Source: Bosea sp. BIWAKO-01
GTDB taxonomy: Bacteria > Pseudomonadota > Alphaproteobacteria > Rhizobiales > Beijerinckiaceae
Assembly (NCBI RefSeq): GCF_001748145.1
Contig: NZ_BCQA01000001.1
Span: 3,374,501 to 3,438,500, forward strand
Length of the DNA: 64,000 bases
Reading direction: 5' to 3'
The translations under genes and the position numbers were made by a program. The notes beneath the pieces are model-generated. The model did no database searches and was not told where the DNA came from. It was given only the letters and a program-made list of their open reading frames with translations. Positions 43,461 to 53,531 of the stretch are shown here, piece by piece; within the stretch, counting starts at the first letter, position 1, and each line of letters opens with the position of its first letter.

Positions 43461-44057
43461 ATGAAACAGACCGTAATCGTTGCCCTGGCGCTGTCGACTC
43501 TTCTCGGGGCGTGCCAATACAAGAGCGTGAACGCTCCCGCACTGTCGGAGCGCGATGCGGAATACATCGCGCTGGTGCCGAAGTTCGAGCACCATATCAC
43601 GCAATTGCCCTACGAGATCACGGACCCGACCGGGCTGCCGCCCGGCAGCATCAAGGTCGATACGGTGGAGAAGTATCTCTACTTCGTGCTGCCGAACAAG
43701 AAGGCGATTCGCTACGCCGTCGCGACCGGCGACGAGGCCTTTGGCTGGACGGGTGAAGCCACGATGCAGCGCAAGGCCGAGTGGCCGCGCTGGACCCCGC
43801 CGGCCGAGATGATCAAGCGCTGGCCGCATCTGGCGCCCCGCGCTGGTGGCATGGAGGGCGGCCCGGACAACCCGCTCGGCGCGCGCGCTCTGTATCTCTA
43901 CCAGAACGGCAAGGACACGCTCTACCGCATCCATGGCACGAACGAGCCCGAGACCATCGGCCGTTCGGCGTCGTCAGGCTGCATCCGGATGCGCAATATC
44001 GACGTGATCGACCTCTATAATCGGGTCACGGTCGGCACCAAGGTGGTGGTGGTCTGA
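43461..44057 (+). CDS. L,D-transpeptidase (YkuD) lipoprotein
   Basis: The 198-residue protein has a lipobox LLGAC with Cys at residue 18. The YkuD domain covers the rest: KVDTVEKYLYFVLPNKKAIRY at its start (in two parts) and the active-site HGTNEPETIGRSASSGCIRM with catalytic Cys. Such enzymes form 3-3 cross-links in peptidoglycan or attach proteins to it in the periplasm. A GTG at 43440 would add seven residues before the signal peptide and is less likely. Confidence 0.92.
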   Translation: MKQTVIVALALSTLLGACQYKSVNAPALSERDAEYIALVPKFEHHITQLPYEITDPTGLPPGSIKVDTVEKYLYFVLPNKKAIRYAVATGDEAFGWTGEATMQRKAEWPRWTPPAEMIKRWPHLAPRAGGMEGGPDNPLGARALYLYQNGKDTLYRIHGTNEPETIGRSASSGCIRMRNIDVIDLYNRVTVGTKVVVV

Positions 44058-44152
44058 CGGCCGCTGCCGGATCTGGTCGGGCCTCGCCCGGCCAGCGTCT
44101 GACAAGCGTTCCGGATCGAGTGGAGCAAGATGTTTGGGGTAGCGGCGACAGG

Positions 44153-45046
44153 CTAGCCCAACTCCACCAGCACGACCTCCGGCGGAATTCCGAACCTAAG
44201 CGGCAACTTGCTGGTGCCGAGGCCGGCAGAAACCACCAGATCGCGCCCACTCTCGCGGACATGGCCATAGGCGTAGCGATTGCCATAGCGTGATGGCACG
44301 ATCGGCGACCAGCCGAACAGCCTTACCTGTCCGCCATGGGTATGGCCCGACAAGGTCAGCGCAACCCGCGCCGGCATCCGGGCGAAGACATCCGGCTCAT
44401 GCGCCAGCATGATGACGGGCGCACCGTCATCAGCGATCTGGGCGAGGGTGCCGGGCAGGTCGTCGACGCCATTCTTCTGTCCGCGCAACCGTTTGACGAA
44501 GGCGATCTGGTCGCCGAGGCCGGCAAGCCAGAGCGGACCTGCAGCGGTCTCCAGGCGTAGCGCCCGATTTTCGAGAACCGTGATCCCGGCCGCTTCGAGC
44601 GCAAGGCCCGATTGCGTCGGCCCGCTGCGGTTCCTTTGTGTGGGTTCGTCCTGCCACCAGTCATGATTGCCGAGCACGGCGTAGACCCCGCTTGGCGCCT
44701 TGAGCGCGGCGAGTTCCGTGGCCCATTCGGCATAGGGAGGATCGGAGGCGCGGCGTGTCCGGCTGGCAACGAAATCCCCGAGCAGCAGGACGAAATCGGG
44801 TTTCAGCTCGTTGGTCATCGCGACGATATCGCGCACACGCGAGACCGGCATATGCGGCCCGCCAATGTGCAGATCCGAGATGATTGCGAGCTTCAGGCGG
44901 CCGGACTGGGGCCAGGCATTCGGGGTGAAGCGGTAGCGCGTCACCCGCGGATGGGTTGGTTCCCACGCATAGGCGTAGCCGCCGGTGCCGAAGCCGGCCA
45001 AAAAAAGACCGGCGAGAGTTTGGAGAGCTCTGCGCCGGTCAATCAT
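44153..45046 (-). CDS. Metallophosphoesterase with N-terminal export signal
   Basis: The 297-residue protein starts DRRRALQTLAGLFLAGFGTGG, a Tat-like or anchor segment. The calcineurin-like phosphoesterase motifs follow in order: ISDLHIGG, LLGDFV, LGNHDWW, LAHEPD and SGHTHGGQVR. It resembles YkuE/UDP-2,3-diacylglucosamine-hydrolase-like enzymes that act at the membrane on phospholipids or lipid A precursors; the substrate is not clear. It is convergent with the transpeptidase gene. Confidence 0.9.
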   Translation of the reverse strand: MIDRRRALQTLAGLFLAGFGTGGYAYAWEPTHPRVTRYRFTPNAWPQSGRLKLAIISDLHIGGPHMPVSRVRDIVAMTNELKPDFVLLLGDFVASRTRRASDPPYAEWATELAALKAPSGVYAVLGNHDWWQDEPTQRNRSGPTQSGLALEAAGITVLENRALRLETAAGPLWLAGLGDQIAFVKRLRGQKNGVDDLPGTLAQIADDGAPVIMLAHEPDVFARMPARVALTLSGHTHGGQVRLFGWSPIVPSRYGNRYAYGHVRESGRDLVVSAGLGTSKLPLRFGIPPEVVLVELG

Positions 45047-45465
45047 GGAGGGTCTCGAAAGTCAGTCTGGCAGTCGTCAAGTCAATCGTCAAAACCATTG
45101 CGGAGAACGGCCGGCACAGGATGAGCCGGTTTTCTCTCCGCCGTCCTGTCCGACGCAGGCGAGGAGCGTCTTGTTCCCGCAGCGACCGCGGGAATTGCGA
45201 TCGGGCGGAAGTGCGATGCGTAAGCCTCTCTGGCCGAGGCATCATGGAAGCTCGCGCTGCGTTGCGTCGTCTGACGCTTGTTGGCGGAAGGCATCGGTCC
45301 TGACTTTACCTGTTGCACGGTGCCGACGGTTCCTGGCCGTCGACACAGGGAAGGTGACGTCCGATCGGGACGACGAAGCGGCGTGATCGTGATTTCTTCG
45401 TGGCTTTTCGGCCTCGATCGCAATCATGTCGCCGCTTCGGTTAATCTCCCCTTAAGCATGCCGGC
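45047..45465. other. Intergenic region of about 420 bases, no gene seen
   Basis: It lies upstream of the metallophosphoesterase and downstream of the aminotransferase, both on the minus strand. All frames are short and not protein-like. I see no tRNA, riboswitch or clear terminator. It may hold the phosphoesterase promoter. Confidence 0.5.
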
Positions 45466-46845
45466 TCAGGCCGCGAGCAAGCCTTCGGCCTTGACCCAGG
45501 CCAGCGTCTTGTTCAGGGCCCGCTCGTAGCGGTCGAACATCTCCTCGATCTCGGCCTCGGTGATCACGAGCGGCGGGCAGAAGGCGACACGGTCGCCCAT
45601 GGCGCGGGTGATCAGGCCCTCTTCCTGCGCGAAGAAAACCGATTTCGGGCCGACGCCCTTCTTGGTCTCGAACGGGGCCTTGGTCACCTTGTCCTTGACG
45701 ATCTCGACGCCACCGATCAGGCCGACGCCGCGCGCTTCGCCGACCAGCGGATGCTCGGCAAGCTTCTCAAGCCGCCTCAGGAAGGTCGGGGAAACCTTGC
45801 GAGTGTGCTCGACAATCTTGTCGCGCTGGTAGATCTCCAGCGTCTTGACCGCGATCGCGCAACCGACGGGATGGCCGGCATAGGTGTTGCCGTGGCCGAA
45901 GGTGCCGATCTTGCGGCTCTGGTCGACGAGCACCTCGTAGACCTTGTCGTTCATCATCACGGCGCTGAGCGGGAAATAGGCCGAGGTGATCTGCTTGGCG
46001 AGCGAGATCGTGTCGACATTCATGCCATAGGTCGTGGTGCCGAACATGTTGCCGGTGCGGCCAAAGCCGGTGATGACCTCATCCGAGATGAACAGGATGT
46101 CGTATTTGGCGAGAACCGCGTTGATCTTCTCGAAATAGCCCTCCGGCGGGGTGATCGCTCCGCCGGCGCCCATCACCGGCTCGGCGATGAAGGCGGCCAC
46201 CGTGTCCGGCCCTTCGCGCAGGATCATCTCCTCCAGTTCGGCGGCGAGGCGCGAGGAGTAATCCTGCTCGCTCTCGCCAGGCTCGGCGAAGCGATAGTGA
46301 TGCGGGCAGGAGGTATGCAGGATGCCCGGCAGCGGCAGGTCGAAATCAATGTGATTGTTGGGCAGGCCGGTGAGCGAGGCCGAGGCCACGGTGACGCCGT
46401 GATAGCCCTTCAGCCGCGAGATGATCTTCTTCTTCTGCGGCCGGCCAAGGGCATTGTTCATGTACCAGACGATTTTCACCTGGGTGTCGTTGGCGTCGGA
46501 GCCGGATGCGCCGTAGAACACCTTCGAGATCGGAACCGGGGCGATCTCCTTCAACTTCTCCGCCAGCTCGATCGCCGGATCATGGCTGCGCCCGCCGAAG
46601 ATATGCGTGAAGGGCAGCTTCTTCATCTGCTCCGTCGCCGTGTCGATCAGCTCCTGATTGGAGTAACCGAGCGCGGTGCACCAGAGCCCCGCCATACCCT
46701 CGATGTACTCCTTGCCGGCGCTGTCATAGACGAAGACGCCCTTGCCGCTTTCCAGCACCAGCGGGCCGGTCTCGCGATGCGTTGCCAGGTTCGTGTATGG
46801 GTGGACCAGGGTCTCGATGTCGCGGACGGCGAGGTTGGATAGCAT
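45466..46845 (-). CDS. Class III aminotransferase (omega-amino acid/pyruvate type)
   Basis: The 459-residue PLP enzyme opens HPYTNLATHRETGPLVLESG and has GMAGLWCTALGYSNQEL, FYGASGSDANDTQVKI, KGYHGVTVASASLTG, FISDEVITGFGRTGNMFG, and the Schiff-base Lys in SLAKQITSAYFPLSA. This is the branch of putrescine-, GABA- or beta-alanine-pyruvate transaminases often labelled aspartate aminotransferase family. The exact donor is uncertain. It stands alone. Confidence 0.92.
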   Translation of the reverse strand: MLSNLAVRDIETLVHPYTNLATHRETGPLVLESGKGVFVYDSAGKEYIEGMAGLWCTALGYSNQELIDTATEQMKKLPFTHIFGGRSHDPAIELAEKLKEIAPVPISKVFYGASGSDANDTQVKIVWYMNNALGRPQKKKIISRLKGYHGVTVASASLTGLPNNHIDFDLPLPGILHTSCPHHYRFAEPGESEQDYSSRLAAELEEMILREGPDTVAAFIAEPVMGAGGAITPPEGYFEKINAVLAKYDILFISDEVITGFGRTGNMFGTTTYGMNVDTISLAKQITSAYFPLSAVMMNDKVYEVLVDQSRKIGTFGHGNTYAGHPVGCAIAVKTLEIYQRDKIVEHTRKVSPTFLRRLEKLAEHPLVGEARGVGLIGGVEIVKDKVTKAPFETKKGVGPKSVFFAQEEGLITRAMGDRVAFCPPLVITEAEIEEMFDRYERALNKTLAWVKAEGLLAA

Positions 46846-46964
46846 GGCGCAAGCTCCAGGTTTTTATGCGGCCTTTATGCGAGCATAGACCGGGATCAGC
46901 GCAAGCGCTGAGCGATTTTCACGCAGATCGACGCAGACTCTGGCGCGTATCGGGTTGCGCCGGC

Positions 46965-48470
46965 TCAGGATTGTCCGGTCGAGCCGGGGGGAACGCGATA
47001 TCCTGCGCCCGCCCTTGCCAGCATGCCGCCGACTGCAACTGCCGTAAGGTCTTCGCCGGCCGCCGCAATGATCTGCACGCCGAGCGGCAGTCCACCGTCC
47101 GACTGCGAGATCGGCGCAACCAGCGCAGGCAGGTCGGCCCCGGTCGCGAGCGAGGCCCAGAGCAGGAAATCGAGATAGGGGCGAGGCTCGCCGTTCACGG
47201 CAAGGCGCCTCGCGTGAATATCCGGCGTGTGGTCATGCGGGATCGCGGCGACGGGGGCGGGTGGGCAGAGTACGACGTCATAGGACTGGAAGAAGCGGGC
47301 CCATTGTCGTTTCAGAGCCATGCGCCGCTGCGAGATCTGCTGATAGAGTCCCGGCGTCATGCGCGCGCCGCGCGCCTGCAGCGATTGATGCGAGAGATCG
47401 TTGGTGCTGAAGCGCGATGCCATGGCCTGGATACGCGCCCTGACCTTGGGCGGCAGACCATAGGCGACGACGGCATGGTTGAGCAGCGCATAGACCTCGA
47501 AGGCTTCGGAGAAGCGGATCGCCGGGCGCGCGGTCTCGTCGATGATTGCGCCTTGCGCTGCGAGCAGATCCGCGGCCCGGCGCACGGCAGCGCCGACCTC
47601 GCGGTCGGTCGGGGCGAAAGCATCGTCGGCCCAGAGTGCGACACGCAGGCCGCGGGGCTCCTCCAGCCTTGGAGCGGTGAGGGCCGCACCTGCGACCCGG
47701 GAATCGCGCGGGCAGGCCAGCACCGGAAGGATGAGCGCAAGATCCTCCGGCGCGCGCGTGATCGGTCCGGCGACCAAGAGGTCGGCATTGCGCGGTGTGC
47801 GGCGCTCGGGCGGCGGCGGCAGGTGGCCCCAGGTCGAGATCAACCCCCAGCTCGTCTTCAGGCCGTAGACACCGCAGGCATGGGCCGGCCAGCGCGCAGA
47901 GCCGCCGAGATCAGAGCCGAGTTCGAAGGCCGACATGCCGGTCGCGACCGCGGTTGCGGCCCCGCCGGACGAGCCGCCGGGCGAGAAGGCCGCATTCCAG
48001 GGGTTGTTGGTGACGCCGTGAACGGGGTTGTAGCTCTGGAAATCGCCTGAGAAGACCGGGACGTTGCTCTTGCCCAGAATGACGGCGCCGGCAGCGCGCA
48101 GGCGAGCGACCGCGGCGGCATCATCCGCAGGAATGCGGTCCTTGTAGGCGGGCAGCCCACCGGAGGAGGGCAGGCCGGCCACGTCGAACGCGTCCTTGAT
48201 CGTGATCGGCAGCCCTTCAAGCGGGCGGGCGGTGCCATCGGCGAGGCGCCTGTCCGATTCTGCCGCCATGGCGCGCGCGGCCTCGCGGTCCTGGGCAATG
48301 ATGGCGTTGAGCAATGGGTTCAGCGTGTCGATGCGGGCGAAGCTGGCCTCGAGCAGGTCGCTTGCGCTGAAGCGGCGCGCAAGCAGGGCTTCGCGGAGGT
48401 CGGTCGCGGAGGCGGTCAGATCGATCGCAGGCATCGGCACGTCCGGTCGGTGGGGAAGAACCAGCCTCAT
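46965..48470 (-). CDS. Amidase (amidase-signature family)
   Basis: The 501-residue protein has the Ser-Ser-Lys triad of amidase-signature enzymes: Lys in LPITIKDAFD, then PWNAAFSPGGSSGGAATAVA with the cis-Ser, and the nucleophile Ser in LGSDLGGSARWPAHACG. It hydrolyses an unknown amide in the cytosol. It is not a GatA: no gatB or gatC is near. ATG 48470 lies two bases after the patatin stop (TAGGCATG), which suggests coupled translation; ATG 48434 is an alternative. Confidence 0.92.
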   Translation of the reverse strand: MRLVLPHRPDVPMPAIDLTASATDLREALLARRFSASDLLEASFARIDTLNPLLNAIIAQDREAARAMAAESDRRLADGTARPLEGLPITIKDAFDVAGLPSSGGLPAYKDRIPADDAAAVARLRAAGAVILGKSNVPVFSGDFQSYNPVHGVTNNPWNAAFSPGGSSGGAATAVATGMSAFELGSDLGGSARWPAHACGVYGLKTSWGLISTWGHLPPPPERRTPRNADLLVAGPITRAPEDLALILPVLACPRDSRVAGAALTAPRLEEPRGLRVALWADDAFAPTDREVGAAVRRAADLLAAQGAIIDETARPAIRFSEAFEVYALLNHAVVAYGLPPKVRARIQAMASRFSTNDLSHQSLQARGARMTPGLYQQISQRRMALKRQWARFFQSYDVVLCPPAPVAAIPHDHTPDIHARRLAVNGEPRPYLDFLLWASLATGADLPALVAPISQSDGGLPLGVQIIAAAGEDLTAVAVGGMLARAGAGYRVPPGSTGQS

Positions 48471-48472
48471 GC

Positions 48473-49324
48473 CTAGCCGGTTCGCGCTTCGACTTCCATC
48501 CGCCGAAGGAAGCTCTCGCCGTCACTGATGCCGAGTTCGTAGGCGAAGCGGATTCCCTCCCAGTCGCGGATCGTGAATTGCGAGACCGGAATGGTCCGGG
48601 ACGGGCGCGCATAGGTCCGGCCCGGCACCTGCGGCACCGCGGAGAAGGGGCGCGTCAGCAGAACCAGCGTCCGGTCGCCGGCCTGTTCCAGATCGGCGAG
48701 CGCCCAGGCGGGGGCACTGTCGACCAGCCCGCCGTCGAGCGCAGCGCGCTGCCCGACGAGCCCGGCCGGCATGAAGGGAGGCACTGCAGCGCTCGCCATC
48801 AGGGCCGCGACCAGTTGTTCTGCCGTTGCGCAATCGGCGAGCCGGACAAGATCGGGAACGAAACCGAGGCGGCGCCCGGCGGTGGGATGGACCGGTCGGC
48901 GAAGGCGCTTTTCCAGCTGATAGGCGCCGATCCCCAGCATCGCGGCGATCGGCAGGGGCCAGAAGCGTGGTGGGCGCGAGATCGCGATGCGGAAATCGCT
49001 CATCAGCCGCAAGGTTGAGAGGGCCTCGGGCGTGAAGAGTTGAGTGAGGAGGCTCTGATAGAGCTCGCCGACCGGGAAGAGCCGCCCACCCCGGCGGAAG
49101 GCCGCCCAATCCATTTCGGATGTTCGATCGAAACAGGCTTGCCTGACCTGCTCGCGTACGGTCGGGCCGAGACCGAGTGCCGTATAGAGCATCGCGAAGG
49201 CGCCGGCGCTGACACCGACGACCCGGCGCGGCGACAATGCGAGGCGTGGCGCCACGGTTTCATAGAAACCGCCCTGCCAGTAGCAGCGATTGCCGCCGCC
49301 GGCGAAGGCGAGCCCAGCGAACAT
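48473..49324 (-). CDS. Patatin-like phospholipase
   Basis: The 283-residue protein has the patatin elements: oxyanion GLAFAGGGNRCYWQGGF at the N terminus, the nucleophile Ser in VVGVSAGAFAML, and the catalytic Asp in ALDGGLVDSAP. It is probably a lipid acyl hydrolase, cytosolic or membrane-associated. The open frame extends 37 codons upstream into marR; ATG 49324 right before the oxyanion motif is the family start. It sits between MarR and an amidase in a tight operon. Confidence 0.9.
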   Translation of the reverse strand: MFAGLAFAGGGNRCYWQGGFYETVAPRLALSPRRVVGVSAGAFAMLYTALGLGPTVREQVRQACFDRTSEMDWAAFRRGGRLFPVGELYQSLLTQLFTPEALSTLRLMSDFRIAISRPPRFWPLPIAAMLGIGAYQLEKRLRRPVHPTAGRRLGFVPDLVRLADCATAEQLVAALMASAAVPPFMPAGLVGQRAALDGGLVDSAPAWALADLEQAGDRTLVLLTRPFSAVPQVPGRTYARPSRTIPVSQFTIRDWEGIRFAYELGISDGESFLRRMEVEARTG

Positions 49325-49331
49325 GAAGGCG

Positions 49332-49787
49332 CTATTCGGCGTCCGCGGCGCGAGCGAGGTCGCGCCAGGCCAGGACGAGTCGGTCGAGATCGGCGAGATC
49401 GCCGGCGGGCAGCTTGCCGAGGGTTGTCGCGACATAGCTGCGCTGCGCCGCGATGCCGGCTTCCGCCAGCCTGCGCCCCTCGGGCGTCAGATGCATCGCA
49501 TAGGAACGCCGGTCGCCCGCGATGGCGCGGCGCTCGACAAGGCCGGCCTGCACCAGTCGATCGACGAGCCCGGAGACGTTGCCCTTGGTGACATAAAGCC
49601 GCTCGGCCAGCTCGCTTTGGCTGATGCCTTCGCGCTCGGTCAGCGTGGAGAGCAGATCGAATTGCGGGATCGAGAGCCCCAGCGTACGGATGCGTGCCGT
49701 CATCTGGCCGAGCATGCGCTGGTGCAGCCGCATGAAGCGGAACCAGACGCGGTCTGGATCGGTGCGTAGGGCGTCGGGCGCTGACAC
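49332..49787 (-). CDS. MarR family transcriptional regulator
   Basis: The 151-residue protein is a MarR-type winged helix: LSIPQFDLLSTLTEREGISQSELAERL (residues 38-64), then VTKGNVSGLVDRLVQAGLV and the wing RRAIAGDRRSYAMHLT. It is the first gene of the marR-patatin-amidase unit (gaps of seven and two bases) and is divergent from an acyl-CoA ligase gene 160 bases away, so it may control both directions in response to a phenolic or acyl ligand. Confidence 0.92.
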   Translation of the reverse strand: MSAPDALRTDPDRVWFRFMRLHQRMLGQMTARIRTLGLSIPQFDLLSTLTEREGISQSELAERLYVTKGNVSGLVDRLVQAGLVERRAIAGDRRSYAMHLTPEGRRLAEAGIAAQRSYVATTLGKLPAGDLADLDRLVLAWRDLARAADAE

Positions 49788-49947
49788 GGTTCCAACTCTC
49801 AGGATCTGTCAGTTCTGCCCTAAACTATCGCGTGGCTCCAGGCGAGCCCTTGATTCCCGGTCCGGCTCAACTCCTGCTTCCCTGCCGGGGAGCTGCCTGT
49901 CTATGCTGCTCCCAACAACAGCAAGAATGATCGTGGGGAGAGATGCC

Positions 49948-51579
49948 ATGCTTGGCCTGATGCAGGACTGGCCCCTGCTGCTGCACCGGATCATCGACCA
50001 TGCCGCCGTCCAGCACGGCACTCGCGAGGTCGTGAGCCGCGCGGTGGAGGACGGCTCGCTGCGGCGCACGACCTATGCCGATATCCGCCGCCGCGCCCTG
50101 CGGGTGGCCAGGCGCCTCGAGCGGGAAGGAATGCGGCTCGGCGACCGGGTCGCGACGCTGGCCTGGAATACGGACCGGCATCTCGAACTCTGGTACGGGA
50201 TCAGCGGGATCGGCGCGATTACGCATACGGTCAATCCGCGTCTGTTCCCGGAGCAGATCGCCTGGATCATCAACCATGCCGAGGACAGGATGCTGTTCCT
50301 CGACCTGACCTTCGTGCCGTTGATCGAGCAGATCCAGGACAGGCTGCCGAGCATCGAGCGCTACATCGTGCTGACTGATGCGGCGCATATGCCGCAAACC
50401 GGCCTGAAGGCAGCGGCCGCCTTCGAGGAGTGGCTCACTGAAGCCGATGACGATTTCGCCTGGAAGCAGTTCGACGAAAATACCGCCGCCGGGCTCTGCT
50501 ACACCTCCGGCACCACCGGCGGTCCGAAGGGGGTGCTCTATTCGCATCGCTCGAACGTGCTGCATGCCATGGCCTGCTCGGCGCCGGACTATATCGGGTT
50601 GTCCTCGCGCGACAGCGTGCTGCCGGTCGTGCCGCTCTTCCATGCCAATAGCTGGTCGCTGGCCTATTCCGCGCCGATGACCGGGGCCAAGCTGGTCATG
50701 CCGGGGGCGAAGCTCGACGGTGCATCGCTGCTCGAATTGCTGGAAGGCGAGGGCGTGACCTGCACCGCGGCGGTGCCGACGGTCTGGCTTGGCCTGCTGC
50801 AGCATCTGGAGGCGACCAACGCCCGACTCTCGACGCTGAAACGCGTGGTGATCGGTGGCTCGGCCTGTCCGCGGGCGATGACGGAGGCATTCGAACGCAA
50901 GTATGGCGTCACCGTCGCACATGCCTGGGGCATGACCGAAATGAGCCCGATCGGTTCGTTTTGCTCGATCAAGCCGGTCTATGGGCATCTGCAGGGCGAT
51001 GCGCTCTACGATCTCAAGGTCAAGCAGGGGCATCCGCCCTTTACTGTCGAGTTCCGCATCACCGATGATGCCGGCCAGGACCTGCCCTGGGACGGCAAGA
51101 CGTTCGGGCGCCTGAAGGTGCGCGGACCGTCCGTCGCTGGCGCCTATTTCAGGCGTGAGGATGAAGCGATCCTCGACGAGCACGGATTCTTCGATACGGG
51201 CGATGTCGGCACGCTGGATGCCGCGGGATATCTCCAGATCACCGACCGCTCCAAGGACGTGATCAAGTCGGGCGGTGAGTGGATATCGTCCATCGATCTC
51301 GAAAATCTCGCGGTCGGCCATCCCGATGTGGCGGAGGCGGCGGTGATCGGCGTCGCCCATGCCAAATGGGACGAGCGGCCGCTGCTGGTCATCGTCCCAA
51401 AACCCGGTCGTTCACCGAGCCGCGACGAGATGCTGGCCTATATGACCGGCAAGATCGCAAAATGGTGGCTGCCGGACGACGTCGTCCTGGTCGAGGCGAT
51501 CCCGCATACTGCGACGGGCAAGATCCAGAAGACCGCGCTGCGCGAGCAGTTCAAGGACTATCGCCTGCCGACAGGCTGA
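49948..51579 (+). CDS. Acyl-CoA ligase, medium/long-chain or DmdB-like
   Basis: The 543-residue enzyme belongs to the AMP-forming family: [17 protein letters not shown] (P-loop), [35 protein letters not shown] and [13 protein letters not shown] with the adenylation Lys. The N terminus [20 protein letters not shown] and the overall length match 3-(methylthio)propionyl-CoA ligase DmdB-like and medium-chain acyl-CoA ligases. GTGGGGAGAG precedes ATG 49948; frames further upstream are shadows of marR. It is divergent from marR. Confidence 0.92.
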   Translation: MLGLMQDWPLLLHRIIDHAAVQHGTREVVSRAVEDGSLRRTTYADIRRRALRVARRLEREGMRLGDRVATLAWNTDRHLELWYGISGIGAITHTVNPRLFPEQIAWIINHAEDRMLFLDLTFVPLIEQIQDRLPSIERYIVLTDAAHMPQTGLKAAAAFEEWLTEADDDFAWKQFDENTAAGLCYTSGTTGGPKGVLYSHRSNVLHAMACSAPDYIGLSSRDSVLPVVPLFHANSWSLAYSAPMTGAKLVMPGAKLDGASLLELLEGEGVTCTAAVPTVWLGLLQHLEATNARLSTLKRVVIGGSACPRAMTEAFERKYGVTVAHAWGMTEMSPIGSFCSIKPVYGHLQGDALYDLKVKQGHPPFTVEFRITDDAGQDLPWDGKTFGRLKVRGPSVAGAYFRREDEAILDEHGFFDTGDVGTLDAAGYLQITDRSKDVIKSGGEWISSIDLENLAVGHPDVAEAAVIGVAHAKWDERPLLVIVPKPGRSPSRDEMLAYMTGKIAKWWLPDDVVLVEAIPHTATGKIQKTALREQFKDYRLPTG

Positions 51580-51624
51580 GCCGCGAGGCTTGCCTTCGGT
51601 GCCAGACCCCGCCACGTAATCATC

Positions 51625-52401
51625 ATGCATCGTCGCATCGTCTTCGAGGAACCTGTCTCGCGCGCCGCACGCTGGAGCCGGCGGCTGGCCTGGTTTTCCG
51701 TCGCGGTGCTGCTGCTGGCCATTCTCGTCGCCCGGCTCGGCGAGCCTTCCGTGCAGGGGCTCGCGCCGATCGCCGGCGCCTACGGTTTCGTTCTGCTGGC
51801 GCTGCTGCTGGCGGTGCTCGCCTTTATGCGGATCTGGCAGGTGGGACATCGCGGGGTCGGCATGGCGGCGCAGGCCTTCGTGCTTGCGCTCCTCATGCTT
51901 GCCCCAGCGCTCTATGGCGGCTTCAAATGGCTGACGCTGCCGCGATTGAGCGATATCTCGACCGATATCGATGATCCCCCGAGCTTCAGCCGCTCGCAGG
52001 CCGCCTTGACCGCACGCCACGGACTGGTGCCGCCCGACGTCCCTGCTGCGGCGCGACGCATCCAGCGCCAGGCCTATCCGAAAACGTTGCCGATCGTGCT
52101 GGAGGTCCCGGCCGAAACGGCGTTCACCATCGCGCGCCGGGCCGCCACTGCACTGGGTTGGCAGGTTCTCGAAGCGTCGCGCCCCGGCGGACGCAGCGGG
52201 GCAGGGCGGATCGAGGCTGTGGCGCACACCCGAATCCTGCGCCTTGCCGATGACATCACGATCCGCGTGCGTCCGCGCGCCGATGGCAGTCGCATCGATA
52301 TCCGCTCGGCTTCGCGGATCGGGAGCCACGATCTCGGCGCAAATGCTGCCCGCATCGCCGCCTTTGCCGCAGAGGTCGAGCTGCTGGTCGAGGCACGCTA
52401 G
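51625..52401 (+). CDS. DUF1499 domain-containing membrane protein
   Basis: The 258-residue protein has three N-terminal membrane helices (about residues 20-37, 48-68 and 77-97) followed by a soluble DUF1499 domain (DISTDIDDPPSF, then FTIARRAATALGWQVL and AVAHTRILRLADDITIRVRP). It is probably an inner-membrane protein with the domain in the periplasm; function is unknown. It follows the acyl-CoA ligase after 45 bases and may be in the same transcript. Confidence 0.88.
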   Translation: MHRRIVFEEPVSRAARWSRRLAWFSVAVLLLAILVARLGEPSVQGLAPIAGAYGFVLLALLLAVLAFMRIWQVGHRGVGMAAQAFVLALLMLAPALYGGFKWLTLPRLSDISTDIDDPPSFSRSQAALTARHGLVPPDVPAAARRIQRQAYPKTLPIVLEVPAETAFTIARRAATALGWQVLEASRPGGRSGAGRIEAVAHTRILRLADDITIRVRPRADGSRIDIRSASRIGSHDLGANAARIAAFAAEVELLVEAR

Positions 52402-52422
52402 GCCATACGCGACGGCGTGATG

Positions 52423-52441
52423 CGATCCGAAGAACGGATCG
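52423..52441. terminator. Hairpin between convergent DUF1499 and MBL-fold genes
   Basis: CGATCCG, five-base loop AAGAA, CGGATCG: a perfect 7-bp stem 22 bases after one stop and 12 bases before the other. No T run is present. Confidence 0.45.
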
Positions 52442-52452
52442 ACGCCGCTGCC

Positions 52453-53373
52453 TCAACCCCGTGCCAGCTTGTATCGGCTCGCCAACATCGGCAGCGCCTC
52501 GTCGCAGAGGACGGTGCCGTTCAGGACCAGATCCTCGAGTTGGGCGAGGATCGAGAGCGCGGCCGCGCCATGCAATGCGACCGGCAAGCCCTGGTAGATG
52601 GGCGGCACCATCTCCGCGATGCGCTCGTCGCCAGCTCGGAGCCGGTTGAGGATCGCGGCTTCGCGGAGCCGGCGGTGCTGCACGAGCCCGCGCAGGAAGC
52701 GTTGGGGTTCGTTCACTGGCCCGCCATGGCCAGGCCAGTAGATGGCGTGCTCCATCGCGCGCAGTTTTTCGATCGACGCCATGTAGGACGCCATCGAGCC
52801 GTCGGGCGGAGCAACGATGCTCGTCGACCACGCCATGACATGATCGCCTGAAAACAGGCTTGTCTCTTCCGCGAGCGCGAAGGCGAGATGATTGGCGGTG
52901 TGGCCGGGCGTTTCGACGGCCGAGAGCGTCCAGCCGGGGCCCGTGACCGTGTCGCCGTCATGCATCGGCAGGCCGGGGGCATAGTCGCGATCGGCCGCGG
53001 CATCGAGCGGATTGATCTCGCCCAGCGCCAGTTCGCGCGCCGCGCGATGCGGCAGGCAGCCGGCAACGATGGCGCCTGTTGCCGCCTTCAGTGCCGGCAC
53101 GGCAGGCGAATGATCGCGATGGGTGTGGGTGACAAGGATATGGCTGACGCTCTCGCCAGCGAGTGCGGCAAGGACGCGGGCGATATGAGCCGGATCGTCG
53201 GGGCCAGGATCGAGCACCGCAACGGTGCCCCGGCCGATGATATAGGTGCAGGTGCCGGTGAAGGTCATCGGCCCGCTATTCCCGGCGATGACGCGCCGAA
53301 CGAGTGGCGACAGTTCGACCACCTCGCCGGAGGGAGCGGTGGCGCTCCGATCGAATTCGATGTCTTCGCTCAT
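52453..53373 (-). CDS. MBL-fold metallo-hydrolase, LACTB2-like
   Basis: The 306-residue protein has the metallo-beta-lactamase motif ILVTHTHRDHSPAVPALK, VETPGHTANHLAF and the third metal Asp in SLFSGDHVMAW, then IYWPGHGGPV and a C-terminal winged-helix-like tail (RRLREAAILNRL). This is the layout of LACTB2-like hydrolases or RNases. It is divergent from bioY by 158 bases. Confidence 0.92.
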   Translation of the reverse strand: MSEDIEFDRSATAPSGEVVELSPLVRRVIAGNSGPMTFTGTCTYIIGRGTVAVLDPGPDDPAHIARVLAALAGESVSHILVTHTHRDHSPAVPALKAATGAIVAGCLPHRAARELALGEINPLDAAADRDYAPGLPMHDGDTVTGPGWTLSAVETPGHTANHLAFALAEETSLFSGDHVMAWSTSIVAPPDGSMASYMASIEKLRAMEHAIYWPGHGGPVNEPQRFLRGLVQHRRLREAAILNRLRAGDERIAEMVPPIYQGLPVALHGAAALSILAQLEDLVLNGTVLCDEALPMLASRYKLARG

Positions 53374-53531
53374 GCGGGTCCCGTCGCCTGGTCCATTCGC
53401 TTCACGGGGGCAGGTTGCGCCCCGGCCTTGCCGTTTCGCGCACCGCCGCGCGCCTTGTAGGGCATTGCAGCATTTTCTATAGACGGAAAACCGGCTGCGC
53501 AGCGCGGCCCTCGAAAAATGGATGAGAGCGC

